The translations under genes and the position numbers were made by a program. From Candidatus Faeciplasma pullistercoris (GTDB taxonomy: Bacteria > Bacillota > Clostridia > Oscillospirales > Ruminococcaceae): a stretch of 64,000 nt of DNA. The stretch's first letter is position 1. The number at the start of each line of letters is the position of its first letter. The notes under the pieces are model-generated. The model had not been told where the DNA came from and did not search any database. It was given only the letters and a program-made list of their open reading frames with translations. The stretch lies in assembly GCA_018715525.1 (NCBI GenBank), contig DVLL01000015.1:17300-81299 (forward strand), in the 5' to 3' direction. This document shows positions 26,547-35,353 of the stretch, in pieces.

Positions 26547-29357
26547 ATGCTGACATTACTGCTGCGCAAGATGCGCAACACCAAGTGGATGGTGATATGC
26601 CTACTCATAGGCTTTGTTATGGCTACCGCCATGACCAGTACCATCCCGATATACATGAACGCCTCGCTGCAGCGAATGCTGATAAAGGATATGCAGGCGT
26701 ATCAGGACGAAAATAACGAATATCCGGGTGTTTACGCCGTTTCAAAGACTATTATAAGCGGAACGAACGCACTCGAGCAGAGCACTACCGTAAACACCGT
26801 CTACCGCAACGCGACAGGACGCTTCAACTCGCTGCTGGTTCCGATGCTCAACCGCAAGTGCTTTACCTCTGACCCGTATCTTTACGTGCCCGCGATTCAG
26901 TCTACCGAGCTCGCCATGCTAAAGCTCGGCGGTATGACCGACATCGAGGATCATATAGTCATTACTTCCGGAAGAATGTATACTCCCGGCAAGAACGAGG
27001 AAGGCGTTTACGAGGTAATTTCAACCGAGATCGCGCTTGTAAATTCGCAGCTCTCGCTCGACCAGGTCTACGATGTAACAAACATTTTCAACCCCGGAGA
27101 ATCCATCAAGATAAAGGTAGTAGGAACCTTTGAGCTTGCCGACGAGCGGGACACCTACTGGTCAGAGGGGCTTTCCGAGTATGACAACACCTTCTTCACC
27201 GACTTCAACACTCTGACAGGCGAGCTGGTCATGACCGGCATAGTCAACCTCAATCAGGTCGAGTGCCGCTTCATAATCGATTACCAGAACATGAGCATGA
27301 ATGTCATCGAGCATGTCATAAGCAGCTTTGAAAGACAGTCTGAAACGTATGACAGCGAGGGAGTGGATTTCGAGGTTCCGGCCTTTGAAATACTCAAGGC
27401 TTACGCCGAGAAGGCGGCTTCGCTCAGGTACATACTCTTCATGCTCGACATACCGGTAGTTATCATGCTGATATTCTATCTCTTCATGGTATCTCAGCTC
27501 AACATCGAGTCTGAGAAGAATGAGATAGCGATGCTCAAGTCAAGAGGAGCGTCGAGGTGGCAGATTGTAAGGATTTACGCATACGAGACGCTGATCCTCG
27601 GAGCGGTATCGGCGATCATAGGACCCTTTGTAGGGCTTGGGCTCTGCGGAATACTCGGCGTGTCAAATGGATTCCTTGAGTTTGTCAACCGTCCCGCGCT
27701 GAACGCCAGCCTTTCGCTGACCGCTTTCGTATACGCAATCATAGCCGTCGGCGTGTTCTTTATAGCGACCATCGTGCCTGTCGTTCCCGCATCGAGGATA
27801 TCGATAGTAGGACACAAGCAGAGCAAGGCTCACAAGCAGCGCAAGCCGCTGTGGCAGAGAGCGTATCTTGACTTCCTCATGGCGATTCTGCCGGTAGTCT
27901 GGCTGTGGTGGCACAACAGGCAGGAGCAGATGCTCATCGAGCAGGGAGTTACCGACACCTCCGCCACCATGAAGAATCCGCTGATGTTTGCGGCGTCTAC
28001 ACTGTTTATACTCGGTGTGGGACTTGTGTGCATCAGGCTTTATCCATACTTCATCAGGCTTATATACCTCATCGGAAAGAAAAAATGGTCGCCTGCGGCG
28101 TACATTTCGCTCAATAATATAAGCCGCTCCTCTACCGGCAGGGAAAGATTCATAATGATCTTCCTGATACTCACCGTTGCGCTCGGAATATTCTCGGCAA
28201 ACACGGCGAGGGCCATCAACCGCAACACAGAGGAAAGGATAAAGTATAACCTCGGAGCGGACGTAGTCCTTGAGGAGCTTTGGAAGTACGCGAGAGTTCC
28301 CGTGACCGACGCCGAGGGCAATCAGGTCAACGAGGCTCAGTATTTCGAGCCTGAGTTCACCACATATCAAGCCCTTGACGGCGTAAAGCTCGCAACTCCT
28401 GTATTCAAGAGGGAAACGGTGCAGCTGAGGTACAACGAAAAGACCCAGACCGACTGTCAGATCATGACCATAGTGCCGGATCAGTTTGCGCAGGTATGCT
28501 GGTTCAGGAACAATTTGCTTCCGGTGCACATCAACTACTACATCAACGCACTAAGCGAGTGCATTAACGGCGTGATCGTATCCTCGTCCTATCAGGAAAA
28601 GACCGGACTTGAGCTCGGAGATGTTATTCAGGTCAAGTGGGGTCAGAACGAGTGGTTCGAGGGAACGGTGGTAGCGGTAGTGGATTACTGGCCGAGCATC
28701 AATCCCTATGAGAAGAACTCCGCCGGAGAGTACCGCGACTTCGTGATAATGAACTACGACTATGTGAACGTGCAGACGAGCTTAGAGCCGTATCAGGTGT
28801 GGATCTCAATGGAAGACGGCGCGTCGATCCAGCAGTTCTACAACTCCATTGAGGAGGCGGGAATAACCGCGACAAGGCTGGACGTAGCGTCGCAGATGAT
28901 AACCTCGTCAAAGACGGACGCCACGCTCCAGGGCGTGAACGGAGCGCTGACGCTCGGCTTTATCACCATCATGGCGCTCTGCTTCATAGGCTTCATAATC
29001 TACTGGATACTCTCGATAAAGGGTAGGACGCTGCAATTCGGTATTCTCAGAGCGATGGGTATGTCCTTCAGGGAGATAATCTCGATGATAATCTACGAGC
29101 AGATCCTTGTCTCGGGAGTCTCGATATTCCTCTCTATCATAATAGGCGGCGTCGCGTCAGACCTGTTCGTGCCTTTGTTCCAGGTGCTGTACAATGTCAC
29201 CGACCAGGTTCCTCCCTTCGTCGTCGCGTCGCAGCGCTCCGACTACATCAAGCTGTATATCATAGTCTTTGTAATGCTGCTTGTAGGCTTCATAGTGATA
29301 TCAAGGCTTATCAAGTCTATCAACATCAACAAGGCGCTCAAGCTGGGTGAGGATTGA
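26547..29357 (+). CDS. FtsX-like ABC permease, two-domain
   Basis: 936 residues. It has one N-terminal membrane helix, a large extracellular region, three more helices with the FtsX hallmark EIAMLKSRGASRWQIVRIYAYE, and a linker helix (about 445). A second copy follows with FGILRAMGMSFREIISMIIYEQ. So it is the duplicated, 8-10 helix form. GGAGGGAAAATAA precedes the ATG. The ATPase it needs is not adjacent; the two LolD/MacB-type ATPases at 9.2-10.9 kb are of the right class (inference). Confidence 0.9.
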   Translation: MLTLLLRKMRNTKWMVICLLIGFVMATAMTSTIPIYMNASLQRMLIKDMQAYQDENNEYPGVYAVSKTIISGTNALEQSTTVNTVYRNATGRFNSLLVPMLNRKCFTSDPYLYVPAIQSTELAMLKLGGMTDIEDHIVITSGRMYTPGKNEEGVYEVISTEIALVNSQLSLDQVYDVTNIFNPGESIKIKVVGTFELADERDTYWSEGLSEYDNTFFTDFNTLTGELVMTGIVNLNQVECRFIIDYQNMSMNVIEHVISSFERQSETYDSEGVDFEVPAFEILKAYAEKAASLRYILFMLDIPVVIMLIFYLFMVSQLNIESEKNEIAMLKSRGASRWQIVRIYAYETLILGAVSAIIGPFVGLGLCGILGVSNGFLEFVNRPALNASLSLTAFVYAIIAVGVFFIATIVPVVPASRISIVGHKQSKAHKQRKPLWQRAYLDFLMAILPVVWLWWHNRQEQMLIEQGVTDTSATMKNPLMFAASTLFILGVGLVCIRLYPYFIRLIYLIGKKKWSPAAYISLNNISRSSTGRERFIMIFLILTVALGIFSANTARAINRNTEERIKYNLGADVVLEELWKYARVPVTDAEGNQVNEAQYFEPEFTTYQALDGVKLATPVFKRETVQLRYNEKTQTDCQIMTIVPDQFAQVCWFRNNLLPVHINYYINALSECINGVIVSSSYQEKTGLELGDVIQVKWGQNEWFEGTVVAVVDYWPSINPYEKNSAGEYRDFVIMNYDYVNVQTSLEPYQVWISMEDGASIQQFYNSIEEAGITATRLDVASQMITSSKTDATLQGVNGALTLGFITIMALCFIGFIIYWILSIKGRTLQFGILRAMGMSFREIISMIIYEQILVSGVSIFLSIIIGGVASDLFVPLFQVLYNVTDQVPPFVVASQRSDYIKLYIIVFVMLLVGFIVISRLIKSININKALKLGED

Positions 29358-29393
29358 TTACGGCTTTGGCAGTTTGATTCAAGGCATAATAAA

Positions 29394-29425
29394 AAGGCGT
29401 ATCGCTTTAGTGCGGTACGCCTTTA
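29394..29425. terminator. Bidirectional terminator between FtsX gene and ROK regulator
   Basis: Stem AAAGGCGTATCGC (29394-29406) with GCGGTACGCCTTT (29413-29425). The T-run on the minus strand is good (five T); the plus-strand one is short. Confidence 0.8.
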
Positions 29426-29444
29426 AGCTTTGTATGCGATTATT

Positions 29445-30059
29445 TTACTTGTCCGCAGATGGAGAGATAAACAGGTCTCTTATCACCTTGCCACAGCCGT
29501 ATATATACAGCTCCTCGGGATTTACCGGCAGGTATGCCTTTGAATACTCAATATAGCCGTCGGCCTGCTCGGCTATCATTCTAACCCCGGGAATGAAAGC
29601 GGGCGGCTCGTCTCCTAATAGCTTTCTCGCATCCCCGTCGAGACATAGCCCTATGCCGATGATTCTGCCCGAATCTATGCAGCAATCCCTCATAATATCG
29701 CTCATCATTTGCCTTATCAGGCCGATAAGCTTTTCACTCGGCGCATCGGTTGGAAAGTCAGCCGTCCTTTTGCCGAGTGTGTCGCCCCTGACGGTAGTAA
29801 GTCCTACGCATACCACTCCGCCATAGACGCCGACTCCGAAGGCAAACTTATAGGACGGATCGACGTCGAGGAGAATGTTTTTTCTTCCTCTGCCGTCTCT
29901 GGGGCGGTATCCCGACTCGACAAGTATACCCTCCTCGCAGAGCCGTGCGGCGGCGTCGGTTATTCCGGAGGCGGATATTCCGAGCTTTTTTGAGAGCTCT
30001 GCCCTTGACGCGGGGCCGTCATACAGAATGGCTCTTAGTATTTTTGCCCTTGTTTTCAT
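29445..30059 (-). CDS. Short ROK/NagC-type transcriptional regulator
   Basis: 204 residues. Residues 1-65 form a winged helix (RAELSKKLGISASGITDAAA, LVESGYRPRDGRGRK), as in XylR/NagC-type ROK repressors. The rest keeps the first part of a ROK sugar-kinase-like domain (FAFGVGVYGGVVCVGLTTVR, GIGLCLDGDARK). It then stops after about 130 residues where a full ROK domain needs about 300. The CxCxxC zinc motif is absent. It overlaps the kinase gene upstream by 41 bp, so it belongs to the response regulator/kinase operon. It may be a naturally shortened regulator or a truncated one; no frameshift remnant is visible downstream. Confidence 0.75.
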   Translation of the reverse strand: MKTRAKILRAILYDGPASRAELSKKLGISASGITDAAARLCEEGILVESGYRPRDGRGRKNILLDVDPSYKFAFGVGVYGGVVCVGLTTVRGDTLGKRTADFPTDAPSEKLIGLIRQMMSDIMRDCCIDSGRIIGIGLCLDGDARKLLGDEPPAFIPGVRMIAEQADGYIEYSKAYLPVNPEELYIYGCGKVIRDLFISPSADK

Positions 30060-31599
30060 CGCTATTGTCCTTGCTCTTGGCTTTGGCTTTGCCTTTACCG
30101 CTGCCGTTGTTCTCTTCTCGCTTTATTTCAAACCAGAAGGTGGAGCCGTGTCCCAGCTCGCTCTGGACGCCGAACCTAAACTTGTGGAGGTCGAGCAGCT
30201 CCTTTACTATTGACAGTCCCAATCCGCTTCCGACGACATCGCGCTTTGTGCGCTCATCGCGATAGTAGCGGTCAAATATCAGCGGAAGCTTTTCCTTTTC
30301 TATACCGACTCCGAAGTCCCGGACTTCTATTCTTGTCACTCCCGGACGGTTTGACTGCCTGACTATTATCCTGCGCGAGTCGCCGGAGTAGTTGACGGCG
30401 TTGTTTATGAAGTTGTACATGACCTGTCCTAATTTGCTGCGGTCTGCATACAGCGTGACATCCTCGTCAAGCTCAAGCTCAAACTTGAACCCTTTCTGCT
30501 GAGACAGGATATCGTATTTAGAGAGGACCTCTTTAAGAAAATCGTGGCATGAAAATTCGGTGCGGCTGAGCTCCATTCCGCCGCTCTGGAGCTTTGAAAG
30601 CTCCAAAAGCCCGTTCACAAGCTCGGAAAGACGGTTGGTCTCGTCTATTATGACCTGAAGGTGCTCCTGCCTCTTTGCGGGGTTGTCTCCTGAGAGATCC
30701 CTTATCATTTCGGCGTACGCCTTTATCATGGTGAGAGGGGTCCTGAGGTCGTGGGATACGTTGGCTATAAGCTCGTTTCTCAGCTTATCCACCTTTGATA
30801 TTTCTGACGCAGCATAGTTAAGGGTGTCCGCAAGCTCGTCTATCTCATAATACGAGCCTTTTTTGAAGCGGGTGGAGTAGTCTCCGTGCGCAAGGTTTCT
30901 CGCCGACTCGGTGAGGTGGGCAAAGGGTCCTGAGAGTCTTTTTGAGAGAAGCATGGTGATAAACAGCGCGATAAAGAAGGTCAAAAGCGTTATGAAGACA
31001 AACTGCTCCTTGATTATCTCGACCGTGGAGCCGATAGGCTCGAGGAAGGTGTTAATAAATATCAGATAGCCCCGGCTGTTTATTTTTGGGGAGCTGAGCA
31101 CCTGACCGTAAAGTATTTCGGTGGTTCCGAATCTTTCGTTTTTGAATATGTCGTATTTTTTTCTTTCGGGACTGGAAAGAAGCTCATTGCGGTAGCCGAA
31201 CAGGATGTAGCTTTTGTCGCTTGTGATAACCGAGTAGCCTCCCATAAAGTCGGCGGTCGAGACAGGGTTTCCGTTCCAGTCGGTCACCGCAATAGTCATG
31301 CTGTTCTCGTACGCAAGATCCTCGACAATAGAGTCTATGCCGTCCGGGTCGCTTTCGTCAAAGGCGGCGGCTATTTTATCGCTTACCTGCGATATCTTCC
31401 TGCGCTTGGAAAGCTCGTAGTATTTGTCCATGGTAACTACCTGAAACAGCCATATGAGTATGAGTATTACCGCGGTGAATACCGAGAAGTAGAGCCATAT
31501 CGTAGCTCTTAGGGTCGCTGAGTGCCAGCCTGAGCGGCAATCGCAGTCCTCACTGCGCTTAGCCCCGGCTTCACTGATTTTCTGCCTTAATGTTGTCAA
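30019..31599 (-). CDS. Sensor histidine kinase
   Basis: 526 residues from a TTG start at 31599, with GAGAGG upstream inside the regulator gene. It has TM1 (about 30-52), an extracellular sensor of about 145 residues, TM2 (about 197-217) and HAMP. The dimerisation domain contains NVSHDLRTPLTMIKAY (phospho-His). The ATPase has an N box (YNFINNAVNYS), DFGVGIEKE and GSGLGLSIV. A Lys/Ser/Asn-rich tail of about 30 residues follows the kinase core. Overlaps the regulator by 29 bp. Signal unknown. Confidence 0.95.
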   Translation of the reverse strand: MTTLRQKISEAGAKRSEDCDCRSGWHSATLRATIWLYFSVFTAVILILIWLFQVVTMDKYYELSKRRKISQVSDKIAAAFDESDPDGIDSIVEDLAYENSMTIAVTDWNGNPVSTADFMGGYSVITSDKSYILFGYRNELLSSPERKKYDIFKNERFGTTEILYGQVLSSPKINSRGYLIFINTFLEPIGSTVEIIKEQFVFITLLTFFIALFITMLLSKRLSGPFAHLTESARNLAHGDYSTRFKKGSYYEIDELADTLNYAASEISKVDKLRNELIANVSHDLRTPLTMIKAYAEMIRDLSGDNPAKRQEHLQVIIDETNRLSELVNGLLELSKLQSGGMELSRTEFSCHDFLKEVLSKYDILSQQKGFKFELELDEDVTLYADRSKLGQVMYNFINNAVNYSGDSRRIIVRQSNRPGVTRIEVRDFGVGIEKEKLPLIFDRYYRDERTKRDVVGSGLGLSIVKELLDLHKFRFGVQSELGHGSTFWFEIKREENNGSGKGKAKAKSKDNSDENKGKNTKSHSV

Positions 31600-32260
31600 A
31601 TTTATACCCCATTCCTCTCAAGGTAACGATAAGGTCTCTGTACGGACCCAGACTGTTTCTGAGCATCTTTATGTGCGTGTCCACAGTTCTGTCGTCGCCG
31701 TAGAAGTCGAAGCCCCAGACCTCCTCAAGAAGCTTCTCGCGGGACATGGCGATGTTCATATTTTTTGCAAGGAAGAAAAGAATGTCGTATTCCTTTGGCG
31801 TCATCTGCACCTTTTTGCCGTCGATAAGCACCTCGCGGGCGGCAAAGTTTATTTCAAGCCCCTTATAGCGCAGGATGTCGTCGGTCCTGGGGTCTTTTAC
31901 TCTCTTGATAGCGACCTTTATCCTCGCCATAAGCTCCTTGGGGGAAAACGGCTTGACCACATAGTCGTCGATTCCGACCTCAAAGCCGAACAGCTTGTCA
32001 TACTCCTCGCCCCTCGCGGAAAGCATTATAATAGGCGTGGAGCAAATCTTTTTTATCTCCTTGCAGGCTGAGTAACCGTCAAGGCGAGGCATCATGATGT
32101 CCATAATTATGCAGTCAAAGCCGTTCTTCTCCGCCCTGACCTTTTCGATCGCCTGCATACCGTCGGCAGCCTCGGCGACCTCATAGCCCTCAAAGAGCGC
32201 GTACTCCTTGACTACTTCTCTTATCTTTTCCTCGTCGTCAACAATTAAAAGCTTTGGCAT
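31571..32260 (-). CDS. OmpR-type response regulator
   Basis: 229 residues. The receiver domain starts LLIVDDEEKIREVV, with the phospho-Asp in IIMDIMMPRLDG, Thr/Ser region IIMLSARG and Lys in VVKPFSP. A winged-helix output domain ends with FDFYGDDRTVDTHIKMLRNS. AAAGGATG lies upstream of the ATG. First gene of the minus-strand operon regulator-kinase-ROK; targets unknown. Confidence 0.96.
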   Translation of the reverse strand: MPKLLIVDDEEKIREVVKEYALFEGYEVAEAADGMQAIEKVRAEKNGFDCIIMDIMMPRLDGYSACKEIKKICSTPIIMLSARGEEYDKLFGFEVGIDDYVVKPFSPKELMARIKVAIKRVKDPRTDDILRYKGLEINFAAREVLIDGKKVQMTPKEYDILFFLAKNMNIAMSREKLLEEVWGFDFYGDDRTVDTHIKMLRNSLGPYRDLIVTLRGMGYKFDNIKAENQ

Positions 32261-32406
32261 AAATTTTTCATCCTTTCGGGTATATAGCGGCTGTAACGTG
32301 CAGGAAAGCTTATGTATACAGCTATCTTATTTTATAGTATATCGCAAAATTGTGTCCGAATTATGAAATTTTGCGGAGAATTTTATGTTTTAAGCACAAC
32401 TTACGC

Positions 32407-32435
32407 TTGTTATTGAGCACTTTTTGTGGTAAAAT
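32407..32435 (+). promoter_or_regulatory. Promoter of the GNAT-nucleosidase-peptidase operon
   Basis: TTGTTA (32407-32412), 17 bp, TAAAAT (32430-32435), 36 bp before the ATG at 32471; divergent from the response regulator gene. Confidence 0.55.
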
Positions 32436-32470
32436 TAAGCTAAACTGATTTTTGCCGAGGAGGGCACACG

Positions 32471-32941
32471 ATGGCGTACAGGATAAGAAGAGCAAACGGG
32501 GGAGACCTGCCGGGAGTGATATCGCTTTTGAAGCAGGTTTTGGATATTCATTACAATATTCGCCCGGATTTATATAAGCAGGGAGCGACAAAGTACTCTA
32601 ATGAGGAGCTGCTCGAGATTTTCGCCGACGACGGGCGTCCGGTGTTCGTATATGATTCAGACGGAATAAAGGGCTACGCCTTCTGCGAGATGAGGGACTA
32701 TTCCGGGCATGAGGGTCTAAAACCGATAAAGTCGTTGTATATAGACGACCTGTGCGTGGATTCGGAGTGCAGAAGAGAGCATGTCGGCAGAGCTCTTTTT
32801 GAATATGTCAAGGGCTACGCCAAGGACAACGGCTGCTACAACGTCACCCTTTGCGTATGGGAGGGAAACGACTCGGCGAGGGCGTTCTATGACGCGATGG
32901 GCATGGGAGTGCAGAAAACGGTCATGGAAGCAATACTTTGA
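32471..32941 (+). CDS. GNAT family N-acetyltransferase
   Basis: 156 residues. The acetyl-CoA binding motif A appears as LYIDDLCVDSECRREHVGRALFEY-type sequence with (R/Q)xxGxA as REHVGRA. The C-terminal part has ARAFYDAMGM, which is the usual GNAT ending. GCCGAGGAGGGC lies upstream. Substrate unknown. It begins an operon with the nucleosidase (18 bp gap) and the HTH-peptidase fusion. Confidence 0.9.
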   Translation: MAYRIRRANGGDLPGVISLLKQVLDIHYNIRPDLYKQGATKYSNEELLEIFADDGRPVFVYDSDGIKGYAFCEMRDYSGHEGLKPIKSLYIDDLCVDSECRREHVGRALFEYVKGYAKDNGCYNVTLCVWEGNDSARAFYDAMGMGVQKTVMEAIL

Positions 32942-32959
32942 GCGGCGGGAGGAAAAGCA

Positions 32960-33655
32960 GTGAAAATCGGAATGATAGTCGCTATCGCGGATGAGATAGC
33001 GGCGCTCTTGGGCAAAATAGGCGAGCCGGTGAGAACCGAGGTCTCATGCGGGCTGGAGGTTTCGATATACGATATGGGCGGAGACGAGCTGTATGTGACC
33101 CAGAGCGGAGCGGGCGAGATATACGCCGCGGCGGCAACGCAGCATCTCATCACGGGATACGGCGTGGAGCTTATCGTGAATTTCGGGATATGCGGAGGGC
33201 TTACGCCCGAGATGTCGCTTTGCAGGATATGCGTTGTGGGAAGCGTGGTCCACTACGATTTTGACACCTCGCCGGTGGACGGCTGCGAGGTCGGCAGATA
33301 TATTGATTACCCGGATGTGTTTATTCCCGCCGACAGAAAGCTTTTGCGGCTCGCGACAGCTCTTCGTCCCGAGCTTACAGAGGTGATATGCGCCTCGGGG
33401 GACAAGTTTATAGCGGACGAGAAAAGAAAGCGCGAGCTGAATGCGCTTTACGGCGCCCGGATATGCGAGATGGAGTCGGCGGGAATTCTCCTCACCGCAA
33501 ACCGTTGCCATGTGCCGGCGCTTCTGGTGAAGGCGGTGTCGGACAGCGTGAGCGGCGGAGCGGAGGAGTTTAACAAAATGGCGTGCGAGTCGGCAAGGGC
33601 TTGCGTAGAGCTGACTCTCGAAATAATAAGTAAGCTTCAGGAGGTAAAAGTATGA
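32960..33655 (+). CDS. mtnN: 5'-methylthioadenosine/S-adenosylhomocysteine nucleosidase-like
   Basis: 231 residues, GTG start after GGGAGGAAAAGCA. It matches the nucleoside phosphorylase-I fold: start MKIGMIVAIADEIAALL, the substrate region VNFGICGGLT (usually NxGxAGG), ICEMESAG (ME motif) and the catalytic Asp in VKAVSDS. The size is that of MtnN/Pfs enzymes, which cleave adenine from MTA and SAH in methionine salvage and autoinducer-2 precursor formation. The canonical sequence differs in places, so a related nucleosidase activity is possible. It overlaps the next gene by 4 bp. Confidence 0.82.
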   Translation: MKIGMIVAIADEIAALLGKIGEPVRTEVSCGLEVSIYDMGGDELYVTQSGAGEIYAAAATQHLITGYGVELIVNFGICGGLTPEMSLCRICVVGSVVHYDFDTSPVDGCEVGRYIDYPDVFIPADRKLLRLATALRPELTEVICASGDKFIADEKRKRELNALYGARICEMESAGILLTANRCHVPALLVKAVSDSVSGGAEEFNKMACESARACVELTLEIISKLQEVKV

Positions 33656-35220
33656 CTACACTCGGGGAACGCCTCAAGAAGGCGAGAAAGAGAAAGGGTC
33701 TTTCTCAGGCAGAGGTATATGAGCTGACCGGGATAGGCAACAAGTCGCTCTCAAGATATGAAAACAACGCCTCTTCGCCCTCTCCCGAGGCATTGCAGAA
33801 GCTGAGCAGGCTTTACGATGTGTCCGGAGAATACCTTCTCGGGCTGACCGGGGACATGGGAAGCTCCGGCGACGGCGGGGCTGAGGCGGCGGAAAGCGAG
33901 AATATGGTCGGCATGGCGGATCATAAAACCTCCGCCTCTAAGCTGATAAGCTTCATAGCCTCAAGTCCCTCCAAGTTCCATGCGGTATACAACATCTGCC
34001 TCAGCCTGCAAAACGAGGGCTTTACCGAGCTTTCCGAGTCGGAGCATTGGGAGCTGCAAAAGGGCGGGAAATACTTTGTCACAAGGAACCGCTCCTCGGT
34101 GATAGGCTTTAAGGTGGGCTCCGGCGAGATAGGCGGGTTCAATATCATCGCCGCTCATTCCGATTCGCCGTCCTTCAGGATAAAGCCGGATGCGGAAATG
34201 GAGACGGTGGGGGAGTACATCAGGATAAATACCGAGAAGTACGGCGGGATGCTCCTTTCCACATGGCTTGACAGACCCCTGTCTGTGGCCGGAAGGGTGG
34301 TAGTCTCTAAAGGCGGAAGGCTTAAGACCGTGCTTGTGAATATAGATTCCGACACTCTTCTGATACCTAATGTGGCTATACACATGCAAAGAAACGCCAA
34401 CGACGGAATGTCCTATAACCCTCAGGTCGATATGATACCTCTTATGGGGAGCATGGCTGCAAAGGGGGAGCTTAAGAGGCTGGTGGCTCAGGCGGCGGGA
34501 GTCAAGCCGGGCGACATAGCCGGCAGCGACCTCTATCTTTACAACAGGATGAGAGGCACCTCGTGGGGAGCGGATTCGGAGTACGTCTCTGCGCCTCAGC
34601 TTGACGACCTGCAATGCGTATACGCCTCGCTAAGGGGCTTTTTGACCGGCGGCTGCGACAATAATGTGTCGGTGCTCTGCGTTTTGGACAACGAGGAGGT
34701 AGGGAGCGGCACAAAGCAGGGAGCGGACTCTGATTTTCTGAGGTCTGTAGCGGGAAGGATAGCCAAAAGCCTTGGCAAGGACATAAGCGAGCTTTTGCCA
34801 TCGAGCTTCCTTGTATCGGCTGACAACGCCCATGCGATACACCCAAACCATCCGGAATACGCCGACAAGTCCAACTATCCTGTGATGAACAAAGGAATTG
34901 TGATAAAGTATAACGGCAACCAGCGCTATGCAACCGACGCCGTCTCGGAGGCGGTTTTCAGGCATATATGCGAGGCGGTGGATGTGCCTGTTCAGGTTTA
35001 TGCCAACCGCTCCGACATCCCCGGCGGTTCTACATTGGGAAACATCTCGACCTCGCAGCTCTCGGTAAACACGGTGGACATTGGCTTGGCACAGCTCGCG
35101 ATGCACTCAAGCTATGAAACGGCGGGAGCTAAGGATACGCTGTATCTTGAAAGAGCGGCAGCGGAGTTTTACTGCACCGAGATAGCGAGGCTTTCGGACG
35201 GCGAGCTTGAGATAAGGTGA
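33652..35220 (+). CDS. XRE-type HTH fused to M18 aminopeptidase
   Basis: 522 residues. Residues 1-65 are a Cro/C1-type helix-turn-helix (LGERLKKARKRKGLSQAEVY, GNKSLSRYENNASSPSPEAL). A Gly/Glu linker to about 90 follows. Residues 95-520 are a complete M18 aminopeptidase: His169 in AAHSDSP, Asp346 and Glu348/Glu349 in DNEEVGSG, Asp391 in SADNAHAIHP, His485 in MHSSYETAG. All five zinc ligands and the catalytic Glu are there. No gap, stop or internal ribosome binding site separates the parts, so it is a true fusion. It may bind DNA and respond to peptides or process a repressor (inference). ATGA overlap with the nucleosidase. Confidence 0.92.
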   Translation: MTTLGERLKKARKRKGLSQAEVYELTGIGNKSLSRYENNASSPSPEALQKLSRLYDVSGEYLLGLTGDMGSSGDGGAEAAESENMVGMADHKTSASKLISFIASSPSKFHAVYNICLSLQNEGFTELSESEHWELQKGGKYFVTRNRSSVIGFKVGSGEIGGFNIIAAHSDSPSFRIKPDAEMETVGEYIRINTEKYGGMLLSTWLDRPLSVAGRVVVSKGGRLKTVLVNIDSDTLLIPNVAIHMQRNANDGMSYNPQVDMIPLMGSMAAKGELKRLVAQAAGVKPGDIAGSDLYLYNRMRGTSWGADSEYVSAPQLDDLQCVYASLRGFLTGGCDNNVSVLCVLDNEEVGSGTKQGADSDFLRSVAGRIAKSLGKDISELLPSSFLVSADNAHAIHPNHPEYADKSNYPVMNKGIVIKYNGNQRYATDAVSEAVFRHICEAVDVPVQVYANRSDIPGGSTLGNISTSQLSVNTVDIGLAQLAMHSSYETAGAKDTLYLERAAAEFYCTEIARLSDGELEIR

Positions 35221-35281
35221 AACGGCGGGGCAGGCATAAGGATTTTTGATATCTGATATCTTGATATCATGGAGACAAAAT

Positions 35282-35314
35282 AAAAACGAGCGGTCGCGGT
35301 GATCGCTCGTTTTT
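35282..35314. terminator. Bidirectional terminator between convergent genes
   Basis: Stem AAAAACGAGCG (35282-35292) with CGCTCGTTTTT (35304-35314). It lies between the HTH-M18 gene (+) and the GH25 gene (-) and has T-runs on both strands. Confidence 0.9.
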
Positions 35315-35353
35315 GACTGTATGTGCATTTTTTTCAGCAGCAGGCGCGTGCGG

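Noticed and set aside
27663..28529. 288-codon minus-strand frame inside the FtsX-like permease gene
   Set aside because: Opposite a clear FtsX domain with conserved motifs; shadow frame.
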